A program made the translations under genes and the position numbers. From assembly GCA_025356925.1 (NCBI GenBank), contig JANXQE010000685.1, forward strand, positions 1 through 6,757: a stretch of 6,757 bases of DNA, given 5' to 3'. The notes below the pieces were generated by a model that was not told the origin of the DNA, made no database searches, and was given only the letters and a program-made list of their open reading frames with translations. Numbering within the stretch: the stretch's first letter is position 1; every line of letters starts with the position of its first letter. Below are positions 1 to 6,117 of the stretch, piece after piece. This stretch comes from Limisphaerales bacterium. GTDB taxonomy: Bacteria; Verrucomicrobiota; Verrucomicrobiia; Limisphaerales; UBA8199.

Positions 1-1040
1 GGAGTGGCCCCGAAAAGGTCGCCCGGATTTTGACGAGTCCAAATTGCCTCCACCACTTTTTCAGTGCGCACCTCAAGAACGCTCAGTGTGTCGCTGGACG
101 CGTTGGCTACCACCAGGTAGCGGCCGTTGGGGGAAAGCGCCAGCGCGCAGGGGTGCAACCCCACCAGGACCTCCGCGCGGACAGTGTTGGCCTGCAGGTC
201 AATGAAGCTAACTGACCCTTCACTGGCGATGAACCGACTCGAGTCGACCCTGACCAGCGTGCCCCGGCCGGCGGGCCCCGTGACGCTGGCGGCGTCCGGG
301 CGCCGGCCACCCCAGTTGCTAACGTAAGCCTTTTTGTCGCTGACCACGACCGTGTATGGTGCGACGCCGGTGTTCCATAGCCGGAGCACTCGACCGGTCG
401 CCGCGTCCAATTCAGCGAGACGATTTGAAAGGTTCAGAACGACATAGAGCCGTTTGCCATCGGGCGAGACCGCTAGCCCAGATGGAATCTCCGCTTTTCG
501 TCGTGGCGCATTGGCCGGCGGCAGGGGAATCGACCCCACGCTCGTGAGCCGGTGCTCTTTCGAAACGTCGAAAACCTTGATGCTGCCATTCACATTGGCC
601 ATGTAAAGACGTGTGCCATCGGGGGAAAACCCCAGACCGGTATAGCTGAGCTCTCCCTTCTCATCGGGTTTGAGGATGTGGCTGGAGACCGGGTCAGCCA
701 GATCCGTGGCCTCTTCGGATGGGAAAGCGGCTCGCTGTAAAATATTGCCGGTAGTTGGAGAGAGGACCACGACTTCGGCAGTCTTACCCGCGGTGACCAG
801 GATCTGGCCATCGGGACTCAGCGCCAGCGCCTGAGGCCGCAACCCGGGCAAATCCACCTGTTGGCCGACCGGTGTGAGGACCTGATTGACCGGCGTCATG
901 ATCCGGCCCCCTGTCAGCCGCCCAACCGGTTCGCTGGAGCCTGCGATCGGCATGTCGATGGGCGATTCGCCAGCAAGCAGACTGGCGGAGGCGAACACTG
1001 CCAGTGAATAACCGGTGAATAGGTTTCTAATCGAGTCCAT
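1..1040 (-). CDS. Exported YVTN/YncE-type beta-propeller protein, probably N-terminal half of a propeller-phosphatase (3' end outside window)
   Basis: One frame stays open from an ATG at 1040 to the left edge (346 codons, no stop), so the gene is truncated by the window. Residues 8-23 form a hydrophobic signal segment (LFTGYSLAVFASASLLAG), implying export. Four blade-like repeats of the form 'alSPdGkrLyvaN' are visible near residues 70-84 (ALALSPDGQ), 136-149 (GLGFSPDGTRLYMAN), 188-201 (GLAVSPDGKRLYVV) and 299-313 (ALALSPNGRYLVVAN), typical of YVTN/lactonase-like beta-propellers. VSNWGGRRP (240-248) and GSVSFIDL (275-282) recall propeller proteins that carry a C-terminal alkaline-phosphatase/phosphoesterase domain (bifunctional YncE family). 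That domain would lie off the left edge, so a phosphatase role is an inference, supported by divergence from a pst operon and by phased repeats at 1107-1133. A weak AAGAG lies about 7 nt before the ATG. A propeller-only YncE-like protein is the main alternative. Confidence 0.8.
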   Translation of the reverse strand, partial: MDSIRNLFTGYSLAVFASASLLAGESPIDMPIAGSSEPVGRLTGGRIMTPVNQVLTPVGQQVDLPGLRPQALALSPDGQILVTAGKTAEVVVLSPTTGNILQRAAFPSEEATDLADPVSSHILKPDEKGELSYTGLGFSPDGTRLYMANVNGSIKVFDVSKEHRLTSVGSIPLPPANAPRRKAEIPSGLAVSPDGKRLYVVLNLSNRLAELDAATGRVLRLWNTGVAPYTVVVSDKKAYVSNWGGRRPDAASVTGPAGRGTLVRVDSSRFIASEGSVSFIDLQANTVRAEVLVGLHPCALALSPNGRYLVVANASSDTLSVLEVRTEKVVEAIWTRQNPGDLFGAT

Positions 1041-1106
1041 CGCCACACTCTTGCGAAGGGCCCGCCACTCCGCAAGCCAAAGGCTCTATTTTTGGGCGTT
1101 AATTCG

Positions 1107-1133
1107 GTGAATGGAATGTTACCGGATCGTTAC
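1107..1133 (-). promoter_or_regulatory. Putative Pho box: 11-bp-phased GTAAC repeats upstream of the propeller gene
   Basis: Reading the minus strand toward the propeller gene, GTAAC occurs at 1133-1129 and again at 1122-1118, exactly 11 bp apart, with a related TTCAC another 11 bp on at 1111-1107. Direct repeats spaced by one helical turn are the known architecture of PhoB/PhoP-family operators. The last unit lies 66 bp before the start codon, a reasonable promoter distance. No clear -10 element was found; an AT-rich stretch lies at 1086-1092. Operator identity and regulator are inferred from repeat spacing and from the phosphate genes nearby. Confidence 0.5.
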
Positions 1134-1536
1134 ACGCCCCGAACCTGATTGTGTTTACGGCTTTCGCAAAAATGCTACGCGTCTGACACGCAATCGACAC
1201 GGGTCCGTGAAAAATTGCCTCGGAATATCCGATTGCCCTATGGGCTTCTTATGAATGAACCTTTGACGAAGCGGCCGACATTTAAAATGCCTGGCTGCCA
1301 AACGCGCACTTCATCGCCAACCGGCCATCGTCCGCTCAGCGCGGGCTTCTATTTGTTGCTGCTGCGCCGCCAGCACGCAGACCGGAGCCGGGGTTTGCCA
1401 CTCCACTCGCGAGCGAACATCAATTCGCATGCAGCTACTGGCCGTTGGGAGCGACGCGGATAATGCGGTGTTTTCGGCTGCTCGCGGGCCTTTGAACATG
1501 TCCGATTCGATTCAAAGGGATGGCAGCTCCAGTCCG
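1134..1536. other. Divergent intergenic spacer with no recognisable gene
   Basis: About 400 bases separate the two repeat clusters. The only plus-strand open frame of note (TTG at 1149 to 1463) encodes a low-complexity, Arg/Ser/His-rich peptide with no signal sequence, domain or ribosome binding site, and the minus-strand frame at 1311-1499 is no better. I see no tRNA fold, no CRISPR-like repeats, no inverted terminal repeats and no strong hairpin. The stretch may hold long 5' leaders, a decayed gene or an unrecognised small RNA, but nothing in it supports a specific call. Confidence 0.5.
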
Positions 1537-1576
1537 TTGTAACCGGATTGTAACAAATGGGCTGCTCTTTTGTAAC
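1537..1576 (+). promoter_or_regulatory. Putative Pho box and promoter: three phased TTGTAAC repeats upstream of the porin-pst genes
   Basis: The exact heptamer TTGTAAC occurs at 1537-1543, 1548-1554 and 1570-1576, at spacings of 11 and 22 bp, so all three lie on the same helical face. This matches the direct-repeat layout of PhoB/PhoP operators, although the unit differs from the E. coli TGTCAT-type unit and is closer to TTAACA-like units of the Bacillus PhoP type. An alternative reading has the first two copies as the operator, TTGTAA at 1548-1553 as a -35 element and TGTAAC at 1571-1576 as a weak -10 (4 of 6 consensus bases) after a 17-bp spacer. That would start transcription near 1583 and leave a leader of about 45 nt before the porin ATG. 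No experimental evidence is available from sequence alone. Confidence 0.6.
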
Positions 1577-1626
1577 ATTGCGGCGTCAGTTTGAGCTCGT
1601 TAAAGGCAATACCGACCAACGCATCA

Positions 1627-3054
1627 ATGAAACCAATCAAAACCTGCCAGACCCTCGGACTAACTGCTCTAGCCACCATCGCGGCGACTACCCCAGCCTA
1701 TTCACAATCGGCGGAAGGCCTGATCAACAAGCTGATCCAGAAAGGCGTGCTGACAGAAAAGGAAGGTAAGGATCTCATGTCAGAGACTGATACCAACTTG
1801 GTGAGCGCCTCCAAATGGAGACTCAATGATGCCATTAAGAATATCACGCTCTTTGGAGATATCCGGTTCCGGTACGAATACCGTGGAGCCGACAACGCTC
1901 CCAAAACTGGGGTGAACACCGACGATTATGCCCGGGAACGGTTTCGCTATGCGGTTCGGATCGGCCTGAAAGGCGATCTATTCGACAATTTCTACTACGG
2001 CCTGCGTCTGGAGACCTCGACCAACCCACGTTCGCCCTGGGTGACCTTTGGCGACGATACCAACCCGACGCCCTCCGCGAAGAACAGCGACGGCATCAAT
2101 ATCGGGCAGGCCTATCTCGGATGGCGCCCCGCCTCCTGGTACGAAATGACCGTGGGCAGGATGCCGATGCCACTCTACGTTACGCCTTTGCTGTGGGATT
2201 CGGATATCAATCCCGAAGGCGCGGCCGAGAAGTTCAAGTTCTCAGTGGGAAACGCAGACCTGTTTGCCAACTTTGGCCAGTTCTTGTACCAGAACACCAA
2301 TCCATCATCGGATGTCCCTTCGAGCGACACTTTCATCCTGGCTTGGCAGCTCGGCGCCAACGTGAAGCTGACAAAGGACATTGCCTTCAAGATCGCGCCC
2401 GCCATCTACAATTACACCGGCCTGGGTCAAACCAATCTTCTCAACGAGCCCTACACGGGGGAGGGGGTTCAAGGTCTCAATGTCGGACTGACCACCTCTT
2501 TCACAAATGCTCTCCACTTCGATCAAAGCGGGATTAATGATTTATTGGTGCTGGACGTGCCGGCCGAGGTAAACTTTAAAGTGGCCAAATACAAGGCCCG
2601 GGTATTCGGCGATTTCGCCTACAATTTTCTCGGCAATGACCGCGCCCGAGCCGCTGCAACCGCCGCCGGACCCTCGGTTTTGGCCCATCCCTACACGGGT
2701 GAGGATAAGGCGTATCAAGTGGGCATGGCTATTGGCAACCTTGGGCTGGTCTACGGCCAGACTTCCAAGAAGAACACCTGGGAAGCCCGCGCCTATTGGC
2801 AGCACATCGAACAATATGCGCTTGATGTGAATCTGATTGACTCGGATTTCTTTGAAGGTCGGGCGAACCTCGAGGGAGTGTATACCGCGATCGCTTATAG
2901 CTTCACCGATTCCGTTATCGGCACCGTCCGCTATGGGTACGCGCATCGGATTAATAACAGCTTGGGCACGGGTGGCAGCAACCTTGATTTGCCTGTTCTC
3001 AACCCGGTCAACCAATACCACCTCCTGCAGCTTGACGTGACCTGGAGGTTTTGA
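1627..3054 (+). CDS. Putative outer-membrane porin (Porin_5-like), first gene of the pst cluster
   Basis: A 475-residue beta-barrel porin expected in the outer membrane. Residues 1-26 look like a signal peptide (positive MKPIK, hydrophobic core, cleavage after AYS), followed by a short helical segment (SAEGLINKLIQKGVLTEKEG, about 28-47) typical of putative porins of this family. From residue 76 the sequence alternates in barrel style: FGDIRFRYEYR, then RERFRYAVRIGLKG, YYGLRLET, AYLGWRP and VTVGRMPMPLY-like strands. It ends in VTWRF, and the terminal Phe is the usual outer-membrane assembly signal. The ATG at 1627 is chosen over a TTG at 1591 because it starts exactly at the signal peptide; neither has a good Shine-Dalgarno. 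Its position before pstS and after phased TTGTAAC repeats suggests phosphate or anion uptake under phosphate limitation. Substrate selectivity cannot be read from the sequence, and no OprP-like lysine ladder is evident. Confidence 0.85.
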   Translation: MKPIKTCQTLGLTALATIAATTPAYSQSAEGLINKLIQKGVLTEKEGKDLMSETDTNLVSASKWRLNDAIKNITLFGDIRFRYEYRGADNAPKTGVNTDDYARERFRYAVRIGLKGDLFDNFYYGLRLETSTNPRSPWVTFGDDTNPTPSAKNSDGINIGQAYLGWRPASWYEMTVGRMPMPLYVTPLLWDSDINPEGAAEKFKFSVGNADLFANFGQFLYQNTNPSSDVPSSDTFILAWQLGANVKLTKDIAFKIAPAIYNYTGLGQTNLLNEPYTGEGVQGLNVGLTTSFTNALHFDQSGINDLLVLDVPAEVNFKVAKYKARVFGDFAYNFLGNDRARAAATAAGPSVLAHPYTGEDKAYQVGMAIGNLGLVYGQTSKKNTWEARAYWQHIEQYALDVNLIDSDFFEGRANLEGVYTAIAYSFTDSVIGTVRYGYAHRINNSLGTGGSNLDLPVLNPVNQYHLLQLDVTWRF

Positions 3055-3118
3055 AGCGCTGCGCATGGAAAAATCGCCGCAAACGGCAACGGCCACGAAC
3101 CAAAACGTAACCAAGATC

Positions 3119-4129
3119 ATGAAGAAATTGAACCTGGCACTCGTCGGGGCTTGCGTGCTGGTGGCGCAAACCAGCGGATGGGCGCAAATGCTGATCAATG
3201 GGGCGGGTGCGACGTTTCCCTCCCCGATTTACTCGAAGTGGTTTGATGAATATGCCAGGATCGATCCGTCGGTCCGGTTCAATTACCAATCGATTGGCTC
3301 GGGTGGCGGTCAGAAGCAAATCATGGCTCAAACGGTGGATTTTGGCGCTTCCGACGGACCGATGAGCGACGAGAATCTGGCCAAAGCTCCCGGCAAACTT
3401 CTGCACATCCCAACGGTCGCCGGCGCCGTGGTGGTAACTTACAACCTGCCCGGAGCCCCCACGCTCAAGCTTGACGGCTCCACCATCGCGGACATCTTCC
3501 AGGGCAAAATCACGAGCTGGAATGACCGTCGCCTCGGGGCACTGAATCCGGGTCTGGCGCTGCCCAACACTGACCTGGTGGTCGTACACCGTTCAGACGG
3601 CAGCGGCACGAGCTATATTTTCTCGGATTACCTCAGCAACGTCAGCAAGGATTGGGAAACTCGCGTCGGGCGCAATACCTCGGTCAAGTGGCCGACGGGA
3701 CTGGGCGCCAAAGGCAACGAAGGCGTCGCGGGCCAGGTGAAGCAGATGCCTGGAACGATCGGGTACGTCGAACTGGCGTATGCCCATCAGAACAAACTCC
3801 CTTCAGCGGCGATCAAGAATTCGGCAGGAAATTTCATCACCCCTTCACTAGAATCGATCACCGAGGCCCTCGCCACGGCGAAGATTCCCGACGACTTCCG
3901 CTTTTCCATGGTGAACCCACCCGGCGAGAAGGCCTATCCGATTGCCGGGGCGACCTGGCTATTGGTTTACCAACAGCAACAGGACCCCGAAAAAGGCAAA
4001 AAGCTTGTAGGTTTTCTTGAGTGGGCTGTGACCAAAGGGGAGGCGATGGGCTCGGCCCTCGACTACGCCACGCTGCCCTCACAGCTTCAAGCCAGGGTCT
4101 TGGAGCGAATCAAGACGATCAAATATTGA
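3119..4129 (+). CDS. pstS: Periplasmic phosphate-binding protein PstS of the phosphate ABC transporter
   Basis: A 336-residue high-affinity phosphate-binding protein that delivers phosphate to PstC-PstA. The signal peptide spans residues 1-22 (MKKLNLALVG... ending SGWA, cleavage before QMLING). A Cys at 12 falls too early in the hydrophobic core to be a convincing lipobox, so a soluble periplasmic protein is likelier than a lipoprotein. The ligand-binding pattern known from E. coli PstS is intact: GAGATFPSP (28-36; Thr32, Phe33), the IGSGGG loop (59-64; Ser61), FGASDGP (75-81; Asp79) and HRSDGSGTS (157-165; Arg158, Asp160, Ser162, Gly163, Thr164). The ATG at 3119 is preferred over the in-frame ATG at 3065, which would add 18 polar residues before the signal peptide. 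No Shine-Dalgarno is seen at either. It follows the porin stop by 64 nt without an evident terminator, so co-transcription is likely. Confidence 0.96.
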   Translation: MKKLNLALVGACVLVAQTSGWAQMLINGAGATFPSPIYSKWFDEYARIDPSVRFNYQSIGSGGGQKQIMAQTVDFGASDGPMSDENLAKAPGKLLHIPTVAGAVVVTYNLPGAPTLKLDGSTIADIFQGKITSWNDRRLGALNPGLALPNTDLVVVHRSDGSGTSYIFSDYLSNVSKDWETRVGRNTSVKWPTGLGAKGNEGVAGQVKQMPGTIGYVELAYAHQNKLPSAAIKNSAGNFITPSLESITEALATAKIPDDFRFSMVNPPGEKAYPIAGATWLLVYQQQQDPEKGKKLVGFLEWAVTKGEAMGSALDYATLPSQLQARVLERIKTIKY

Positions 4130-4167
4130 AAAATTTCGGCGCAGGCCAAACCATCACTTCCATGCCG

Positions 4168-4195
4168 CGAAGAGCGAGCTTCCTCTCGATCTTCG
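4168..4195 (+). promoter_or_regulatory. RNA hairpin in the pstS-pstC gap (upstream of two)
   Basis: CGAAGA (4168-4173) and CGAG (4175-4178) pair with CTCG (4185-4188) and TCTTCG (4190-4195) around a 6-nt loop. This gives 10 base pairs with one G/A mismatch. It begins 38 nt after the pstS stop. The following sequence has only a short TTTT at 4200-4203, so it is not a strong intrinsic terminator. A role in transcript stability or partial attenuation is inferred from its position between a binding-protein gene and its permease. Confidence 0.5.
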
Positions 4196-4218
4196 TCCGT
4201 TTTGGTGGAGAGCTAAAA

Positions 4219-4257
4219 GCTGCTCGCCCGTGCCGCCGCTGGCAGGGTGAGGGCAGC
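4219..4257 (+). promoter_or_regulatory. Long GC-rich RNA hairpin in the pstS-pstC gap
   Basis: GCTG, CTCGCCC and TGCC (from 4219, 4223 and 4231) pair with GGCA, GGGTGAG and CAGC (from 4241, 4245 and 4254). The result is 15 pairs (one G-T) around the 6-nt loop 4235-4240, with a bulged G at 4230 and a 2-nt bulge at 4252-4253. It ends 25 nt before the pstC ATG and is followed by a loose T-rich stretch (4262-4273), not a contiguous U tract. Such structures between a solute-binding-protein gene and its permease commonly protect or partly terminate the upstream message, giving more binding protein. That function is inferred here. The hairpin also covers an alternative GTG start at 4247, which argues against that start. 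Confidence 0.6.
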
Positions 4258-4282
4258 AACGGTTGTATTTTATCGCGTTACC

Positions 4283-5248
4283 ATGAACACCGCCGCTGAA
4301 AAACGGGTCCAGGCCCGACCCGGGGTTGTTTTTCCCCGGGCGATCGGGGACCGGCTGTTCAAGTGGGTGACGCTGCTGATGGCCTTGTCTGTGGTTTTAC
4401 TGATCGTGCTTATCGGCTATGAGCTGGCTCACGGCTCAGCCCTGGCGCTCAGGAAATTTGGGTGGCGCTTCCTCACCACCTCCGACTGGGACCCCGTCAA
4501 CGAACAGTTCGGCGCGCTGCCGTTTATCTTTGGAACCTTGGTTTCTTCGGCGATTGCGCTTTTGATCGCCGCCCCGCTAAGTATCGCCACGGCCGTGTTC
4601 CTGACGGAAATCGCGCCATATTGGCTGCGGCAGATTCTCACAATCTTTATCGAACTGCTTGCCGCGGTGCCTAGCGTTATCCTTGGGTTGTGGGGCATTT
4701 TCGTCATGGTGCCCTGGTTGCGTGAACATTTGTTTCCCTGGCTGCGCGGATCATTGGGATTCTTGCCTCTTTTCAAGGGTCCGATCTACGGGGTGAGCAT
4801 GCTGGCGGGTGGCATTATCATCGCGATCATGATCTTGCCCATTGTCACTTCTGTTTCGCGTGAAATCCTGCGCTCGGTTCCCGGTTTGCAACGCGAAGCC
4901 GCTTACGCCCTGGGCGCCACCCGCTGGGAGGTCACGCGCATTGCCGTTTTGAGCTATGCAAAAAAAGGCCTGTTCGGCGCGATCATCCTCGGCCTCGGCC
5001 GTGCATTGGGGGAGACCATGGCCGTTACTATGGTCATCGGCAACACTCCTCAGATCGCCGCTTCCATGTTTGCGCCAGGCTATACTCTGGCCAGCGTGGT
5101 GGCCAACGAATTTACCGAGGCGACAAGCGACATCTATCTCAATGCCTTGTTCGAGATTGGTCTGGTCCTCCTTGGTTTGACCGTGCTGGTCAACGCCCTG
5201 GCGCAACTCCTGCTCCTAACCTTCTCCGGTCCCAGGGCTCAAGCCTAG
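4283..5248 (+). CDS. pstC: Phosphate ABC transporter permease PstC
   Basis: A 321-residue inner-membrane permease that pairs with PstA to form the phosphate translocation pore. Hydrophobic segments appear near residues 28-46, 80-106, 117-143, 169-190, 228-256 and 286-314, giving the six helices expected of PstC. The loop that contacts PstB (EAA loop) is clear: REAAYALGATRWEVTRIAVL (204-223), followed by the strongly conserved GRALGETMAVTMVIGNTP (239-256). The periplasmic segment WRFLTTSDWDPVNEQFGALP (61-80) is typical of PstC N-termini. The ATG at 4283 is chosen; an in-frame GTG at 4247 would add 12 residues and lies inside a strong hairpin. No Shine-Dalgarno precedes either. It is 153 nt from pstS but only 7 nt from pstA, so it is translated in step with the downstream genes. 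Confidence 0.95.
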   Translation: MNTAAEKRVQARPGVVFPRAIGDRLFKWVTLLMALSVVLLIVLIGYELAHGSALALRKFGWRFLTTSDWDPVNEQFGALPFIFGTLVSSAIALLIAAPLSIATAVFLTEIAPYWLRQILTIFIELLAAVPSVILGLWGIFVMVPWLREHLFPWLRGSLGFLPLFKGPIYGVSMLAGGIIIAIMILPIVTSVSREILRSVPGLQREAAYALGATRWEVTRIAVLSYAKKGLFGAIILGLGRALGETMAVTMVIGNTPQIAASMFAPGYTLASVVANEFTEATSDIYLNALFEIGLVLLGLTVLVNALAQLLLLTFSGPRAQA

Positions 5249-5255
5249 CGTGGCC

Positions 5256-6107
5256 ATGGAAAGCTTCCACCACCGCTGGCGCAAGTTTGTTAATGCACTC
5301 ATGCAGGTTCTTACTTGCGCCTGCGCGCTGCTGGTCGTCGTGCCGCTCTGCCTGGTGTTTTATCATGTTCTCAAATCCGGTTTGGGCTCGGTCAATTGGG
5401 CGTTTTTCACCCAGCTTCCCAAACCGGTCGGGGAGAGCGGTGGCGGGATGGCCAATGCCATCGTCGGCACCTTCGAACTCCTCGGCCTGGCAGCGGTTAT
5501 CGGTGTGCCCGTCGGCGTGCTGGGCGGGATTTTCCTTTCTGAATACGGTTCGCTCCGGCTGAATTGGGCCATTCGCTTTGGCGCTGACGTCCTCAACGGA
5601 GTGCCGTCGATTATCTGGGGGATGGTGGTCTATGCCATGGTCGTTCTTCCCTTGAAGAGGTTTTCCGCCTTGGCTGGCGGAATCGTCCTCGGCATGATCA
5701 TGATCCCGCTGATTATGCGGACGACCGAGGAGGTGCTGCGGTTGGTCCCCAACGGTTACCGCGAAGCGGCCCTGGCTCTCGGGATCGCACAATGGCGCAC
5801 GATTCTGCAAATCGTTGTTCGAACAGCGCTTAAAGGAATTGTGACCGGCGTTCTGCTCGCCTTGGCGCGCGTTGCTGGGGAGACCGCCCCGCTGCTCTTT
5901 ACGGCGTTCGGAAACCGCTTTTGGAACCACCACCTGTCCGACCCGATTGCCGCTCTCCCTCTCCAGATATTTAACTACGCCATCTCTCCTTACGAAGACT
6001 GGCATCGACAAGCCTGGGCCGGGGCCCTGATTCTGCTCCTGTTCGTCGCTGTCGTCAACGTCGGCGTGCGGGTCCTGACGCGGGACAAGTTCTCCCCGCG
6101 CAGGTAG
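5256..6107 (+). CDS. pstA: Phosphate ABC transporter permease PstA
   Basis: A 283-residue inner-membrane permease, partner of PstC. Hydrophobic helices lie near residues 17-38, 65-94, 112-132, 138-155, 194-212 and 253-273. PstA hallmarks are present: PKPVGESGGGMANAIVGT (56-72), LSEYGS (94-99), NGVPSIIWGMVVY (114-126), the EAA loop YREAALALGIAQWRTILQIV (168-187) and the ARVAGETAPLLFTAFGN signature (204-220). ISPYEDWHRQAWAGALIL (243-260) is the expected last segment. The ATG at 5256 is used; a GTG two codons earlier (5250) is an equally possible start. There is no good Shine-Dalgarno, and the 7-nt gap from the pstC stop suggests translational coupling. Length and motif order match intact family members, with no sign of damage. 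Confidence 0.95.
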   Translation: MESFHHRWRKFVNALMQVLTCACALLVVVPLCLVFYHVLKSGLGSVNWAFFTQLPKPVGESGGGMANAIVGTFELLGLAAVIGVPVGVLGGIFLSEYGSLRLNWAIRFGADVLNGVPSIIWGMVVYAMVVLPLKRFSALAGGIVLGMIMIPLIMRTTEEVLRLVPNGYREAALALGIAQWRTILQIVVRTALKGIVTGVLLALARVAGETAPLLFTAFGNRFWNHHLSDPIAALPLQIFNYAISPYEDWHRQAWAGALILLLFVAVVNVGVRVLTRDKFSPRR

Positions 6108-6114
6108 TTACCTG
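6101..6114 (+). other. Short inverted repeat spanning the pstA stop
   Basis: CAGGTA (6101-6106) and TACCTG (6109-6114) are perfect inverted repeats separated by 2 bases. They cover the last pstA codon and stop and end 3 bases before the pstB ATG at 6118. A folded RNA could modestly affect pstB initiation or coupling. The repeat is short enough to be chance, and no function is claimed. Confidence 0.3.
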
Positions 6115-6117
6115 ATC

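Noticed and set aside
1..1040. Frameshifted or degraded gene on the left, suggested by only short complete open frames there
   Set aside because: The minus-strand frame from 1040 is open without interruption to the window edge, so the gene is intact as far as visible and merely truncated by the window.
1149..1463. A 104-codon plus-strand open frame in the divergent intergenic region
   Set aside because: It starts at TTG without a ribosome binding site, has no recognisable domain, signal peptide or membrane segment, and its Arg/Ser/His-rich composition looks like translated non-coding DNA.
3087..3111. Degenerate phased units (GCAAC, CGAAC, GTAAC) before pstS, resembling a further Pho box
   Set aside because: Only the last unit matches, spacings are 10 and 11, and the last ends 7 bases before the ATG, leaving no room for a promoter and leader. 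Likely chance.
3065..3118. Upstream ATG at 3065 as the pstS start
   Set aside because: It would put 18 polar residues before a complete signal peptide that begins with MKK at 3119. It has no Shine-Dalgarno at a usable distance.
2542..3589. Two long minus-strand open frames (2542-3198 and 3008-3589) opposite the porin and pstS
   Set aside because: Both lie antisense to genes with clear family motifs and show no coherent protein features of their own.
4168..4275. Intrinsic transcription terminator after pstS
   Set aside because: The hairpins are real as base-pairing potential, but neither is followed directly by a run of Ts, and pstC, pstA and pstB depend on read-through.
5190..6011. A 273-codon minus-strand open frame opposite pstA
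   Set aside because: It is an antisense shadow of the well-supported pstA. The product is a His/Asp/Gln/Arg-rich sequence without domain features, as expected from antisense of a hydrophobic membrane-protein gene.
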